NCBI GenBank assembly: GCA_964496575.1
Contig: CAZCAC010000087.1
Coordinates: forward strand, 1-35,665
Origin: CAZCAC01 sp964496575
Lineage (GTDB): Bacteria > Planctomycetota > UBA1135 > GCA-002686595
Direction: 5' to 3'
Length of the DNA stretch: 35,665 nt
Shown: positions 1-7,331 of the stretch, piece by piece
Position numbering within the stretch: the first letter of the stretch is position 1
How the letters are laid out: each line of letters starts with the position of its first letter
Made by a program: the position numbers and the translations under genes
The notes under the pieces: model-generated
What the model saw: only the letters and a program-made list of their open reading frames with translations
Databases searched by the model: none
Told to the model about the DNA's origin: nothing

Positions 1-92
1 GCCTCAACAGTCTTCAACAATCGTGTCTTCTCTCTTCTCGGCGAAGCGATCGTTTTTCACTCAGGGCGGGTGGTCGCGAAGCCCCTCGATCT

Positions 93-177
93 CCTGCCCA
101 GCCACCGTCACCGTCGGCGTCGGCCTTCATAGCCACAGCTACAGGTCGACGACGGCGGTCGCCGGGGGCTGGGCAGG
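93..177. other. 85-nt extended imperfect hairpin
   Basis: Positions 93-103 (CCTGCCCAGCC) and 167-177 (GGCTGGGCAGG) form a perfect 11-bp inverted repeat. After one mismatch (104/166), 105-107 pair with 163-165. Further inside, 111-115 pair with 151-155, 119-122 with 147-150 and 130-133 with 138-141, around a CACA loop (134-137). The helices stack in order and give about 27 base pairs in 85 nt. It could be a structured RNA, a transcript end or a relic of a mobile element. No family is recognised and the strand is unknown. Confidence 0.45.
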
Positions 178-271
178 TGATCGACGGGGCTGAGCCCCCT
201 CCTGCTCAGTTGCCGGAGCCAGAGTGCCGAGGCCTGGGGCGTCGCCTGCCCCGTTGGACCTGGCCACGTTC

Positions 272-302
272 CGTCCGCCTGCGGCGACCGCCACGCCGGC
301 AT
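272..302. repeat. REP-like repeat unit, isolated copy
   Basis: This 31-nt stretch matches the unit at 11897-11927 at 30 of 31 positions, although the two lie 11.6 kb apart in non-coding DNA. The core is an imperfect palindrome around a TGC loop. This looks like a dispersed repetitive extragenic palindrome. The copy number in the rest of the genome is not visible from this window. Confidence 0.65.
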
Positions 303-352
303 TGAGTCCCTCACCGCCATTGCAGGGCTCCTGACATAGGTGCGTGGAGTGG

Positions 353-371
353 CGGCATTGGCCGAATGCCG
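353..371. other. Small perfect hairpin
   Basis: CGGCATT at 353-359 pairs perfectly with AATGCCG at 365-371 around a 5-nt loop. No T-run follows on the plus strand, so it is not a canonical terminator. Its role is unknown. Confidence 0.3.
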
Positions 372-591
372 TTCATTCACGATGAGGGGGTGCGTCATAA
401 GGTATGCAACGCTTTGACGGGGGCCGCGATCGACACCGACCAGGGAGCGAGCCCGACACGCCGTTTCCCTGCTGAGCCATGAGCGGATGGTTGCATGAAT
501 CGGGGCGCATGTGTCAGGAGCCCTGCATTGGGACCCGTTCCCCAGCTCCGTCGGCGATTGCCCCCCGGCGAACCGCGCCGTACCCCGGGGC

Positions 592-1380
592 TCAGCCCGT
601 GATCCCCGCCGCGGCCGCCCGGTCGATCCAGAGCTCGACGTCGCCGTGCTCGCGCAGGAAGGTGGCCGGAATCTCGGGGCCGATCGGGCCCTCCAGGGTG
701 CGGCGGACGATCTCCGCCTTGTGCGCACCCAGGGCCAGGACGCGGAGTCGCCTCGCCTCGAAGATGGTGGCGATCCCCATCGTCAGGGCAGCGCGGGGGA
801 CGCTCTCGCCCTCGGGGAAGTCGGGGGCGTTGGCGGCGCGCGTGCTCTCCGAGAGCTCGACCACGCGGGTCCGCGAGTCGCGCGCCGAGCCGGGTTCGTT
901 GAAGGCGACGTGGCCGTTGCGACCCAGGCCCAGGAGCTGCAGGTCGATCCCACCGGCGCGCACGATCGTCTCCTCGTACGCCGCGGCGACCGCCGCCGCC
1001 TCCTTCGGGCCGCCGGGGCACTCGGGGAAGCGGGCCCGGGCGGGGTCGAGGTCGATCGCGTCGAAGAGGTGCCGCTGCATGAAGGCCCGGAAGCTCGACG
1101 GGTGGTCGGGGGGGAGGCCGAGGTACTCGTCGAGGTTGAAGGTGCTCACCGCGGCGAAGGAGAGGCCCCCGCGGCGGTGGAGAGCGACCAGCTCCTCGTA
1201 GGTCGAGATCGGGGTGTGGCCCGTCGCCAGCCCGAGAACGGGCCGATCCGCGTCGCGGACGAGCTCCTCGAGCTGGGCGGCGATCGCGCGCGCCGCGTCG
1301 AGGGGGTCGTCGACGACGAAGGTCGGGAGGGAGGTGCCGGGGATCTCGGTGGCCACGGTGCTTCGGCTGGAGGACTTCAC
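592..1380 (-). CDS. nagB: Glucosamine-6-phosphate deaminase (NagB)
   Basis: Cytosolic enzyme that converts glucosamine 6-phosphate to fructose 6-phosphate and ammonia, feeding amino sugars into glycolysis. The 262-aa product has the usual family length. Visible motifs are the phosphate loop LATGHTP, then FNLDEYLGL with the catalytic aspartate at about residue 84 (E. coli Asp72), then GLGRNGHVAFNEPG with His157 and Glu162 (E. coli His143 and Glu148). The GRNGH form, with Asn where E. coli has Asp141, and the later SVPRAALTMGI match the Bacillus subtilis type of NagB. The GTG at 1380 is chosen because a TATTCT -10 box lies 7 nt upstream, which suggests a leaderless mRNA; GTG at 1356 is the alternative. 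It diverges from a sugar kinase and a transporter that plausibly share its pathway. Confidence 0.95.
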   Translation of the reverse strand: MKSSSRSTVATEIPGTSLPTFVVDDPLDAARAIAAQLEELVRDADRPVLGLATGHTPISTYEELVALHRRGGLSFAAVSTFNLDEYLGLPPDHPSSFRAFMQRHLFDAIDLDPARARFPECPGGPKEAAAVAAAYEETIVRAGGIDLQLLGLGRNGHVAFNEPGSARDSRTRVVELSESTRAANAPDFPEGESVPRAALTMGIATIFEARRLRVLALGAHKAEIVRRTLEGPIGPEIPATFLREHGDVELWIDRAAAAGITG

Positions 1381-1387
1381 GGAATCC

Positions 1388-1393
1388 AGAATA
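1388..1393 (-). promoter_or_regulatory. Candidate leaderless -10 box for nagB
   Basis: TATTCT on the minus strand, 7 nt before the GTG at 1380, with no Shine-Dalgarno sequence at normal spacing. It fits the TATNCT pattern seen before several other first genes in this window. No clear -35 element is seen. Confidence 0.55.
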
Positions 1394-1449
1394 CTACTTC
1401 CTTCCGCTTGTGTTGCGGGTCCGTCGTCGGAGTTCTCGCTCCGCTTCGC

Positions 1450-1455
1450 TACCCT
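1450..1455 (+). promoter_or_regulatory. Candidate leaderless -10 box for the kinase operon
   Basis: TACCCT (within GCTACCCT) lies 6 nt before the ATG at 1462, with no ribosome binding site between. With the nagB box it would form a compact divergent promoter in 81 bp. No -35 element is recognised. Confidence 0.5.
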
Positions 1456-1461
1456 TCGTCG

Positions 1462-2421
1462 ATGCCGCCCTCCGAGACCGCCAACCCCGATGCTCCGGCC
1501 CCCCGCTGGATCGGCGTCGACGTCGGCGGCAGCGGCGCGCGGGCCTGCGCCGTCCTCGAGGGGGAGGGGCTGCGTGCCGCCGGCGAGCCGGTCACCTTCG
1601 AGTGGCCTGAAGGGGCTTGGCGTCCGCTCCCGCTGGCGGAGCAGCTCGAGGACGGGCCGCCGCCGATCGAGAGCGAGGAGCGGGCGGAGGGGCTCCGCCG
1701 GGTCGAGCTCCTGGCCGGCGCGATCGAGACCCTCACCGGCGCCGCGAAGCCCCGGGTCGCGCTCGCCGTGCCCGGCCTGTGGACCCCCGACGGGCGCGGG
1801 ATCGCGGCCTGGCGCAACGGTCCGCGGCTCCCCGGGCTGCTCGACGTCCTCGGCGAACGGCTGGGGACAAATCGGATCACCATGGCGAGCGACGGCCCCG
1901 CCGGCGCGCTGGGCGAGCTCCACGGCCACGGCGGCGCCCTGCGTGGAGCCCGGAACGGCTGGTACCTCGCCGGCGGCAGCGGCCTCGCCGAGGCGGCGAT
2001 CGTGCGCGGGGAGGTCGTGGCCCTCGGCGGCGAGCTGAGGAGGGCGTGGGAGCTCACGGACGGCAGCGGTCGCAGCTTCGAGGATCTCCTGGCACCGCGG
2101 CGGCTCAACGAGGAGTGGGCGCGGCGCGGCGGAGGTGACGGGGCCGGCTGGCCCGAGCGACGGGCGGCCGAGGGGGACCCGCTCGCCCGCGAGCTGATGG
2201 CGGAGATCGGCGACCGCCTCTCCGAGTACGTCGAGCGGCGCACCGCGGACTACCGGCGAGTCTTCCAGGCCGAGCTGGAGCGGGTGGTGGTCGGCCAGCG
2301 CTCGGTCACGCTCCTCTCCGGCCTCGAGCTGCCGCCGCATATCCGACTCTCGGGGCTGCGCCTCGCGCCGGCGCTGGGCGCGGTCGCCGCGGCGCGCCGC
2401 AGTGCCCGGAGGAGAGGGTGA
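1462..2421 (+). CDS. ASKHA-fold sugar kinase (ROK/BadF-like), probably amino-sugar kinase
   Basis: A 319-aa cytosolic protein of the sugar-kinase/actin fold that probably phosphorylates a hexose or amino sugar with ATP. The N-terminal phosphate-1 motif is IGVDVGGSGARA (about residues 17-28). The likely catalytic aspartate is in ASDGPAGALGEL (Asp144), and a second glycine-rich nucleotide motif, LAGGSGLAEA, lies near residue 168. The ROK zinc motif CxCGxxGC is absent, so it is closer to BadF/N-acetylglucosamine-kinase-like or divergent ROK proteins. It diverges from nagB and overlaps the stop/start of a sodium:solute symporter (TGATG), which suggests uptake coupled to phosphorylation of an amino sugar. 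The ATG at 1462 follows a -10-like TACCCT at 6 nt. The substrate assignment is inference. Confidence 0.8.
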   Translation: MPPSETANPDAPAPRWIGVDVGGSGARACAVLEGEGLRAAGEPVTFEWPEGAWRPLPLAEQLEDGPPPIESEERAEGLRRVELLAGAIETLTGAAKPRVALAVPGLWTPDGRGIAAWRNGPRLPGLLDVLGERLGTNRITMASDGPAGALGELHGHGGALRGARNGWYLAGGSGLAEAAIVRGEVVALGGELRRAWELTDGSGRSFEDLLAPRRLNEEWARRGGGDGAGWPERRAAEGDPLARELMAEIGDRLSEYVERRTADYRRVFQAELERVVVGQRSVTLLSGLELPPHIRLSGLRLAPALGAVAAARRSARRRG

Positions 2422-4187
2422 TGCCCGAGACCGGAGGCGAGCTCGCCGGCACCTTCAACTGGCTCGACTGGACGGTCGTCCTCGGGCTGCTCGCCCTGAC
2501 CACCTGGGTCGGCCACCGCCTCTCCGGGAAGCAGGCGAGCCTGCGCGACTTCTTCCTCGGCGGGCGTAAGCTGCCCTGGTACGCGGTCAGCGCGTCGATC
2601 GTCGCCACCGAGATCAGCGCGGTCACCTACATCTCGCTGCCCTCGGTGGTCTTCAAGGCCGGCGGGAACCTGACCTATCTGCAGCTCGGCGTGATCGGCT
2701 CGCTCGGTGCGCGCGCCCTGATCGCCTGGCTCCTGGTGCCGCGCTACTACGAGCGCGAGATCCTCAGCCCGTACGAGTACATGGCCGCGCGCCTCGGCGG
2801 GGGGATGCGCTCGGTGACGACGGTGATCTTCTCCCTCGGCGGGGTGCTCGGGCAGTCGGCGCGGGTGTACCTGACGGCGGTCGTCCTCCAGGTGATCCTC
2901 CACCGCGAGCTCGCCTGGGTCGAGGCGCAGACGGGGCTGCCGCCGCTCCTCAGCGCGGTCACCGCGATCGGTCTCGTCGCGGTGCTGTGGACGTGGATGG
3001 GCGGCATCGCCACGGTGGTGTGGACCGACGCGATCCTCTTCCTGCTCTTCCTCGCCGGCGTGACCATCGCGGTGACGACCGTCTCCCTCGGGCTGGAAGG
3101 CGGCCTCTCCGAGGCGATGGAGGTCGGCCGCGAGGCGGGGAAGTTCCGCTTCTTCGACTTCGATCCCGACCCGACGAAGACCTACACCTTCTGGGTGGCG
3201 CTGATCGCCGTGTCGTGGAGCGGCGTCGGCTCCTACGGCACCGACCAGCTGATCGCCCAGCGCCTCTTCTGCTGCCGCAGCGTCCGCGAAGCGCGGCTGG
3301 CGGTGCTGGGGAGCTACGCGGCGATGGTGGTGACCTTCCTGGTGGGAATCGTCGGCATCGCGCTCTTCGCCTGGTACCGCGTCCACCCGCTCGAGGGCGC
3401 GGCGCTCGCGATGTTCGAGGAGCGCCCCGACCGCATCTTCCCGATCTTCATCGTCGAGGTGATCCCCGCCGGGCTGAAGGGGCTGGTCCTCGCCGGGGCC
3501 TTCGCCGCGGCGATCTCCAGCCTCGACTCGATCCTCGCCGCGCTCTCGCAGACGACCCTCTCCGCGCTGTGGCTGCGGGGAGGCGACGAGACCGAGCGCG
3601 GGGCGAAGGCGATGCTCCGCACCTCGCGCGCGCTGGTGCTCTTCTGGGCGGTGATCCTGTGCGCGGCGGCGGTGGGGTGCGAGGTGCTGGCCGGCTCCTA
3701 CCGCTCGATCCTCGACCTCGCGCTCGGCGTCGCGGGCTACACCGGCGGCGCGCTGATCGCCGGCTTCGCCCTGGCGTTCCTCCCCGGGAAGCGCGACGCG
3801 AGCGGCTTCGCCTGGTCGGCGCCGATCTCCGTCGCCGCGGTCTTCGCCGTCTCCTCGCACCAGGCGTGGGGCGTGGCGCTGCGCGAGGCGGGCGGCGCGT
3901 ACTCGCCGGAGACGTTGGTCATCGCCTTCGGGGGCGTCACCCTCGGGCTCTGGCTCTTCCGGCGTCGCGGCGAGCCGGGGCGGACGCTGGTGCTCGTCAC
4001 CAGCCTCGTCGGGTTGTGGGCGGCCGCCCGCTGGGGCTACTTCCCGCGCGGCGTGGACGAGACCGGCGAGGCCGTGCGCGGCGTCCTCGCCTTCCCCTGG
4101 TGGATGCCGCTGGGCAGCCTCGTCGCCTTCCTCCTCGGCCTGCTCTTGCTGCGCCCCGGCGCGGCAGGGGAGAATCGCTCCGCATGA
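2421..4187 (+). CDS. Sodium:solute symporter (SSS family)
   Basis: An inner-membrane secondary transporter of 588 aa with about 13 hydrophobic segments. SSS hallmarks are the FFLGGRKLPWYAVSASI segment after the first helix, a conserved region around TEISAVTYISLP, GGVLGQSARVYL, and the GLVLAGAFAAAISSLDSILAALS segment late in the protein. Family members couple sodium import to sugars, sialic acid, amino acids or similar solutes. The start is the ATG at 2421, which overlaps the kinase stop and has GGAGGAG at 2408-2414, 6 nt upstream. A GTG at 2418 is in frame but too close to the SD. Being between a sugar kinase and a glycoside hydrolase makes a sugar or amino-sugar substrate likely, but this is not shown by sequence. 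Confidence 0.93.
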   Translation: MPETGGELAGTFNWLDWTVVLGLLALTTWVGHRLSGKQASLRDFFLGGRKLPWYAVSASIVATEISAVTYISLPSVVFKAGGNLTYLQLGVIGSLGARALIAWLLVPRYYEREILSPYEYMAARLGGGMRSVTTVIFSLGGVLGQSARVYLTAVVLQVILHRELAWVEAQTGLPPLLSAVTAIGLVAVLWTWMGGIATVVWTDAILFLLFLAGVTIAVTTVSLGLEGGLSEAMEVGREAGKFRFFDFDPDPTKTYTFWVALIAVSWSGVGSYGTDQLIAQRLFCCRSVREARLAVLGSYAAMVVTFLVGIVGIALFAWYRVHPLEGAALAMFEERPDRIFPIFIVEVIPAGLKGLVLAGAFAAAISSLDSILAALSQTTLSALWLRGGDETERGAKAMLRTSRALVLFWAVILCAAAVGCEVLAGSYRSILDLALGVAGYTGGALIAGFALAFLPGKRDASGFAWSAPISVAAVFAVSSHQAWGVALREAGGAYSPETLVIAFGGVTLGLWLFRRRGEPGRTLVLVTSLVGLWAAARWGYFPRGVDETGEAVRGVLAFPWWMPLGSLVAFLLGLLLLRPGAAGENRSA

Positions 4188-5335
4188 GACTCGCCCTCGC
4201 CCTCCTCCTCGCGCCCCTCGCCGGCTGCGATCCCCAGGCCTCGCCGACTGCAGACGTTCCGACCGAGCCGACGCGCTCGGTGTGGATCACCCGCTGGGAC
4301 TACCGCACGGCCGGAGACGTCGAGCGGATCGTGACGCAGTGCGCCGACGCGGGCTTCGACGAGCTGCTCTTCCAGGTGCGCGGCAACGCCAGCACCTTCT
4401 ACCCCTCGAGGCTGGAACCGTGGGCCGCCGAGCTCGGCGGCGCCGATCCCGGCTTCGACCCGCTGGCGCTGGCGCTGGAGCTCGCGCACCTGCGCGGCCT
4501 GCGCCTGCAGGCGTGGGTCAACGCGGTGCCGGCGTGGTGGGGGAACGAGCCGCCGACCGACCCCGCGCACGTCGTCAACGCCCACCCCGAGTGGCTCTGG
4601 TACGACGCGGCGGGGGCTCGACAGCCGTACTCGGAGCGCTTCTACATCAGCCTCAACCCCTGCCTGCCCGAGGTGCGCGCGCACGTCGTGGCGGTCGTGG
4701 AGGAGCTGCTCGAGAACTACGCGGTCGACGGGCTGCACCTCGACTACATCCGCTTCCCCAATGAGCCGCCGGCGACCCCGAAAGGGCTCGACTATCCGCG
4801 CGACGAGCGGACGCTGGCGCTCTTCCGCGGCGAGCGCGGGCTCGCCCCGGACGACGACCCGGCGGCGTGGGACGAGTGGCGCGCCGCGCGGGTCACCCGG
4901 CTGGTGCGCGAGCTCCGCGAGGTGCAGCGACGCGTGCGCCCCGGCGCCCGGCTCACCGCCGCGGTCGGCGCCGAGGCCCGCTCCGCCGCCGCGCACCACC
5001 AGGACTGGCCGCGCTGGATCGAGGAGGGGCTCGTCGACGTCCTCTACCCGATGAACTACGCCGGCGACGAGGAGCGCTTCACCGCCCGTCTCGACGACTG
5101 GGGGGCGCGCCGGGCGAAGGTGAGCGTGCGGATGGGCCTCCACGCGACGTCGGTCGCGCCGGCGAAGCTCGCCGAGCGGATGGCCGGCGCGCGCGAGCGC
5201 ATCGGCGGTTACGCGCTGTTCGGCTACCCGTACCTGTGGGACTCGCGCAACACCGTCATCGACGTGCAGAGCGAGGCGCGCTCGAAGGAACGCGCCGCGC
5301 TGCGCGAGGCGCTCCTGCCGCTGGAGGGGCGATGA
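4184..5335 (+). CDS. GHL10-family glycoside hydrolase lipoprotein (DUF187, DigH/YngK-like)
   Basis: A 383-aa exported lipoprotein with a signal sequence ending in lipobox LAGC (Cys15). The mature protein matches the glycosyl-hydrolase-like 10 family: it opens with RSVWITRWDY, continues with FDELLFQVRGNA, GLRLQAWVNAVP and HPEWLWYD, has the barrel motif VDGLHLDYIRFP, and later LVDVLYPMNYAGD. E. coli DigH of this family cleaves denuded peptidoglycan glycans. Here it would release amino sugars in the periplasm or at the outer membrane, next to a transporter, a kinase and nagB. The ATG overlaps the symporter stop (ATGA) and has AGGGGAGA at 4166-4173. The family is clear; the peptidoglycan substrate is inferred. 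Confidence 0.9.
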   Translation: MRLALALLLAPLAGCDPQASPTADVPTEPTRSVWITRWDYRTAGDVERIVTQCADAGFDELLFQVRGNASTFYPSRLEPWAAELGGADPGFDPLALALELAHLRGLRLQAWVNAVPAWWGNEPPTDPAHVVNAHPEWLWYDAAGARQPYSERFYISLNPCLPEVRAHVVAVVEELLENYAVDGLHLDYIRFPNEPPATPKGLDYPRDERTLALFRGERGLAPDDDPAAWDEWRAARVTRLVRELREVQRRVRPGARLTAAVGAEARSAAAHHQDWPRWIEEGLVDVLYPMNYAGDEERFTARLDDWGARRAKVSVRMGLHATSVAPAKLAERMAGARERIGGYALFGYPYLWDSRNTVIDVQSEARSKERAALREALLPLEGR

Positions 5336-6480
5336 GCCTCCCGGACGACGCGCTGCGGATCGCCTTCCTGATCGATCGCTGGCAGCCGGAGCGCGGCGGG
5401 GCGGAGCAGGCGCTGGCGAGGCTCGCCGGGCGGCTGGAGGCGCGCGGGCACGAGGTGCTCGCCATCGGCGCCGTCGGGCCGCGCTCCGGAGAGACCGCGC
5501 CGGGGCGCTTCCTCGCGGTGACCACGCACGGCTGGACGCGCGGGAAGCGGGAGCGGCGCCTCGCCCAGGCGATGCTCGCCACCGCCGCGGCGAATCGCTG
5601 CGACCTGACCGTCGGCGTCCGGCACCTCCCCGAGGTCGACTTCTACTGGCCGCACGGGGGGGCGCACAAGGCGACGCTGGGCGCCCTGAGCAAGCGGGGC
5701 TGGGGGCGCCATCGCACCTTTCTCGACCTCGAGCAGCGGGCTCTCGCCGACGGCGGCGCGCGGCGCATCGTGTGCGTCTCGGAGCTGGTGCGCGAGGAGA
5801 TCCTGGATCTCTACCCGACCTGCGCCCGGCGGCTGGTGGTGGTGCCCAACGGGGTCGACCTCGAGCGCTTCCACCCCGACGCGCGCTCGCGGGCGCGTGG
5901 GATCCTGCTCGACGAGCTCGGCTGGAAGGAGGAGGGGAGCCCGATCCTCTCCTTCGTCGCGCGCAACCCGAAGCTGAAGGGACTGCCTCGGCTCCTGCGA
6001 GCGCTGGCTCTTCTGCGCTCGAGGCCCTGGCGTCTGGTGATCGCCGGAACGCCGCGCCCGCGGAGCTGGGCCAGGCGGGCGCGGCGCGCGGGGCTCGGGG
6101 CCGAGCGGTCCGCGGTGCGCGCGAACCTCGATTCCCTCGCGCTCGCCGGGGGGGCCGACCTCGCCGTCCTGCCCGGCCGCCGCGAGCCCTGTGGGCTGGT
6201 CGTGCTCGAGGCGCTCGGCTGCGGCACGCCGGTCGTCGTCTCCGACGCGGTGGGGGCGAAGGACGCGCTCGGCGGTGACGAGGCGGGCGTGGTGGTGCGC
6301 GCGCGCGGCGGCAGGAAGGAGCTCGCCGAGGCGATCGCCGGCCGGCTCGAGCGCCTGGGCCGCGCCGAACCCGATCGTTTTACAGTCCGCTCGGGAGTGG
6401 CCGAGCGGGGACTGGAGGCCTGGCTGACCCGCCTGGAAGAGGAGCTGCTGGATCTCGCCCGAGTGAAGCGGCTAGGCTGA
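5332..6480 (+). CDS. GT4-family glycosyltransferase, WaaG-like
   Basis: A 382-aa cytosolic or membrane-associated transferase of the GT-B fold. The N-terminal half opens with RIAFLIDRWQPERGGAEQAL, the glycine loop for acceptor and nucleotide-sugar sites. It carries RHLPEVDFYWPHGG, reminiscent of LPS core glucosyltransferase WaaG, and VVVPNGVDLERFHP at the domain linker. The C-terminal half has the EX7E motif in REPCGLVVLEALGCGTPVV, typical for the donor sugar site. It starts at an ATG overlapping the hydrolase stop (ATGA), with GGAGG at 5323-5327. A role in LPS core or another envelope glycan is likely; donor and acceptor are unknown. Its place behind a salvage enzyme may only reflect operon packing. 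Confidence 0.9.
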   Translation: MSLPDDALRIAFLIDRWQPERGGAEQALARLAGRLEARGHEVLAIGAVGPRSGETAPGRFLAVTTHGWTRGKRERRLAQAMLATAAANRCDLTVGVRHLPEVDFYWPHGGAHKATLGALSKRGWGRHRTFLDLEQRALADGGARRIVCVSELVREEILDLYPTCARRLVVVPNGVDLERFHPDARSRARGILLDELGWKEEGSPILSFVARNPKLKGLPRLLRALALLRSRPWRLVIAGTPRPRSWARRARRAGLGAERSAVRANLDSLALAGGADLAVLPGRREPCGLVVLEALGCGTPVVVSDAVGAKDALGGDEAGVVVRARGGRKELAEAIAGRLERLGRAEPDRFTVRSGVAERGLEAWLTRLEEELLDLARVKRLG

Positions 6481-6484
6481 GGTG

Positions 6485-6856
6485 ATGAGCTATCGATTGA
6501 TCACCCTCTTGCTGCTGCTCGCCCTCACTCCCGGCTGCCTGCTCTCGAACGCGGAGACCAACCAGCCGCTCGACGCGGAAGCGATGACCACGCTGGTCCC
6601 CGGCCAGAGCACGGCGGACGACGTGCTGGCCACGCTGGGCGCTCCGAACGACGTCGTGCAGCTGGGCCGTCGCTCCGCCTGGCGCTACGACCGCTCGCGC
6701 AGCAAGGACACCGGTCTCTTCCTGATCCTCTTCAACATGCGCCACTCCGACGCCCGGGAGGATCGCATCTGGGTCTTCTTCGACGAGCAGGACCGACTGA
6801 CGCACATCGGCGGGACGTTCCAGGCGGACGACGTCGAGTACGAGCTGGAGTTCTAG
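6485..6856 (+). CDS. BamE/SmpA-OmlA-like lipoprotein
   Basis: A 123-aa lipoprotein with a hydrophobic signal and lipobox LTPGC (Cys18). The mature part has the SmpA/OmlA (BamE) pattern: LVPGQSTADDVLATLGAPNDV, then RSAWRYDRSR, then a strand pair ending DRIWVFFDEQDRLTHIGGTF. BamE proteins support outer-membrane protein assembly, but many small lipoproteins share the fold, so the function is not certain. It starts 4 nt after the glycosyltransferase stop; ATG at 6485 is preferred over GTG at 6482. The next gene is a second lipoprotein of the same general pattern. Confidence 0.8.
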   Translation: MSYRLITLLLLLALTPGCLLSNAETNQPLDAEAMTTLVPGQSTADDVLATLGAPNDVVQLGRRSAWRYDRSRSKDTGLFLILFNMRHSDAREDRIWVFFDEQDRLTHIGGTFQADDVEYELEF

Positions 6857-6866
6857 CGCTCCCCGC

Positions 6867-7331
6867 ATGAGATCTCGCGTCCCGTTCGCGCTCCTTCTCG
6901 CCGGCGGCCTGGCCTCCTGCGTGCGCTTCGAGTGGACCCGCTACCAGGTGCAGGAGCCGATTCCCGTGGAGGAGAGCACCGCCCTCACGCCCGGCGTGGA
7001 CACGCTGGAGAGCTGCATCGCGCGGCTCGGCGCCCCGCTGTACGTCTGGGAGGCGAGCGCGTCCACCTACGCCCTCGCCTACGGCTGGGACGAGGGGCAC
7101 GACTGGGGGTTCAACGTCAGCGTGCCCGTCGGCGACACCGCGTCCGCGTCCTTCGACTACGGCGATATGAACCTCGACCTGCACGGGGTGGTCCTGGTCT
7201 TCGACCACGGCGACCGTCTCGTGCGCAGCGACCGCGGCTACCTGCGCGACCTCGCCCCCGGCCTGCAGCGCCGGCGTCCCTCGCTGATCGATGACGAGGA
7301 CGAGGAGCCGGGCGGGGAGAGCGGCTCTTGA
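6867..7331 (+). CDS. Lipoprotein, divergent BamE-like paralogue of the preceding gene
   Basis: A 154-aa lipoprotein with lipobox LASC (Cys18). After the lipid anchor it shows LTPGVDTLESCIARLGAPLYVWEA, which follows the same PGxxTxxxxxxxLGAP pattern as the upstream lipoprotein. A strand region follows, ending HGVVLVFDHGDRLVRSDRG, parallel to the neighbour's VFFDEQDRLTHIGG. The middle is longer, and the C-terminus is charged and acidic (DDEDEEPG). Tandem duplication and divergence is a reasonable inference. No clear Shine-Dalgarno lies at the ATG. The next gene, an ABC ATPase, starts inside its stop codon. Confidence 0.75.
   Translation: MRSRVPFALLLAGGLASCVRFEWTRYQVQEPIPVEESTALTPGVDTLESCIARLGAPLYVWEASASTYALAYGWDEGHDWGFNVSVPVGDTASASFDYGDMNLDLHGVVLVFDHGDRLVRSDRGYLRDLAPGLQRRRPSLIDDEDEEPGGESGS

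Larger units (their letters stand above)
1..591. other. Non-coding region with repeats and hairpins
   Basis: No convincing gene is visible here. The open frames that cross it translate to arginine, serine and proline-rich peptides with no domain pattern, as expected from chance frames in GC-rich DNA. The stretch holds a T-run at 53-57 behind a weak 4-bp hairpin (34-46), an 85-nt imperfect hairpin (93-177), one REP-like repeat unit (272-302) and a 7-bp hairpin (353-359 with 365-371). It lies downstream of the nagB stop codon, so it may contain the end of the nagB transcript and of a gene to the left of the window. Whether any RNA is made from it cannot be told from sequence. Confidence 0.6.

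Noticed and set aside
93..177. Integron attC site
   Set aside because: The hairpin has the right size, but no RYYYAAC/GTTRRRY core sites flank it and there is no integrase or cassette array.
1450..1462. Clear -35 elements for the candidate leaderless promoters
   Set aside because: At 16-18 nt upstream of the -10 boxes checked (Mo-oxidoreductase, ChaN, AzgA, methyltransferase) I saw no shared hexamer, so only the -10 boxes are listed.
2250..3860. A 536-codon minus-strand frame opposite the symporter
   Set aside because: The plus-strand protein has clear SSS motifs and membrane helices; the minus-strand product is low-complexity.
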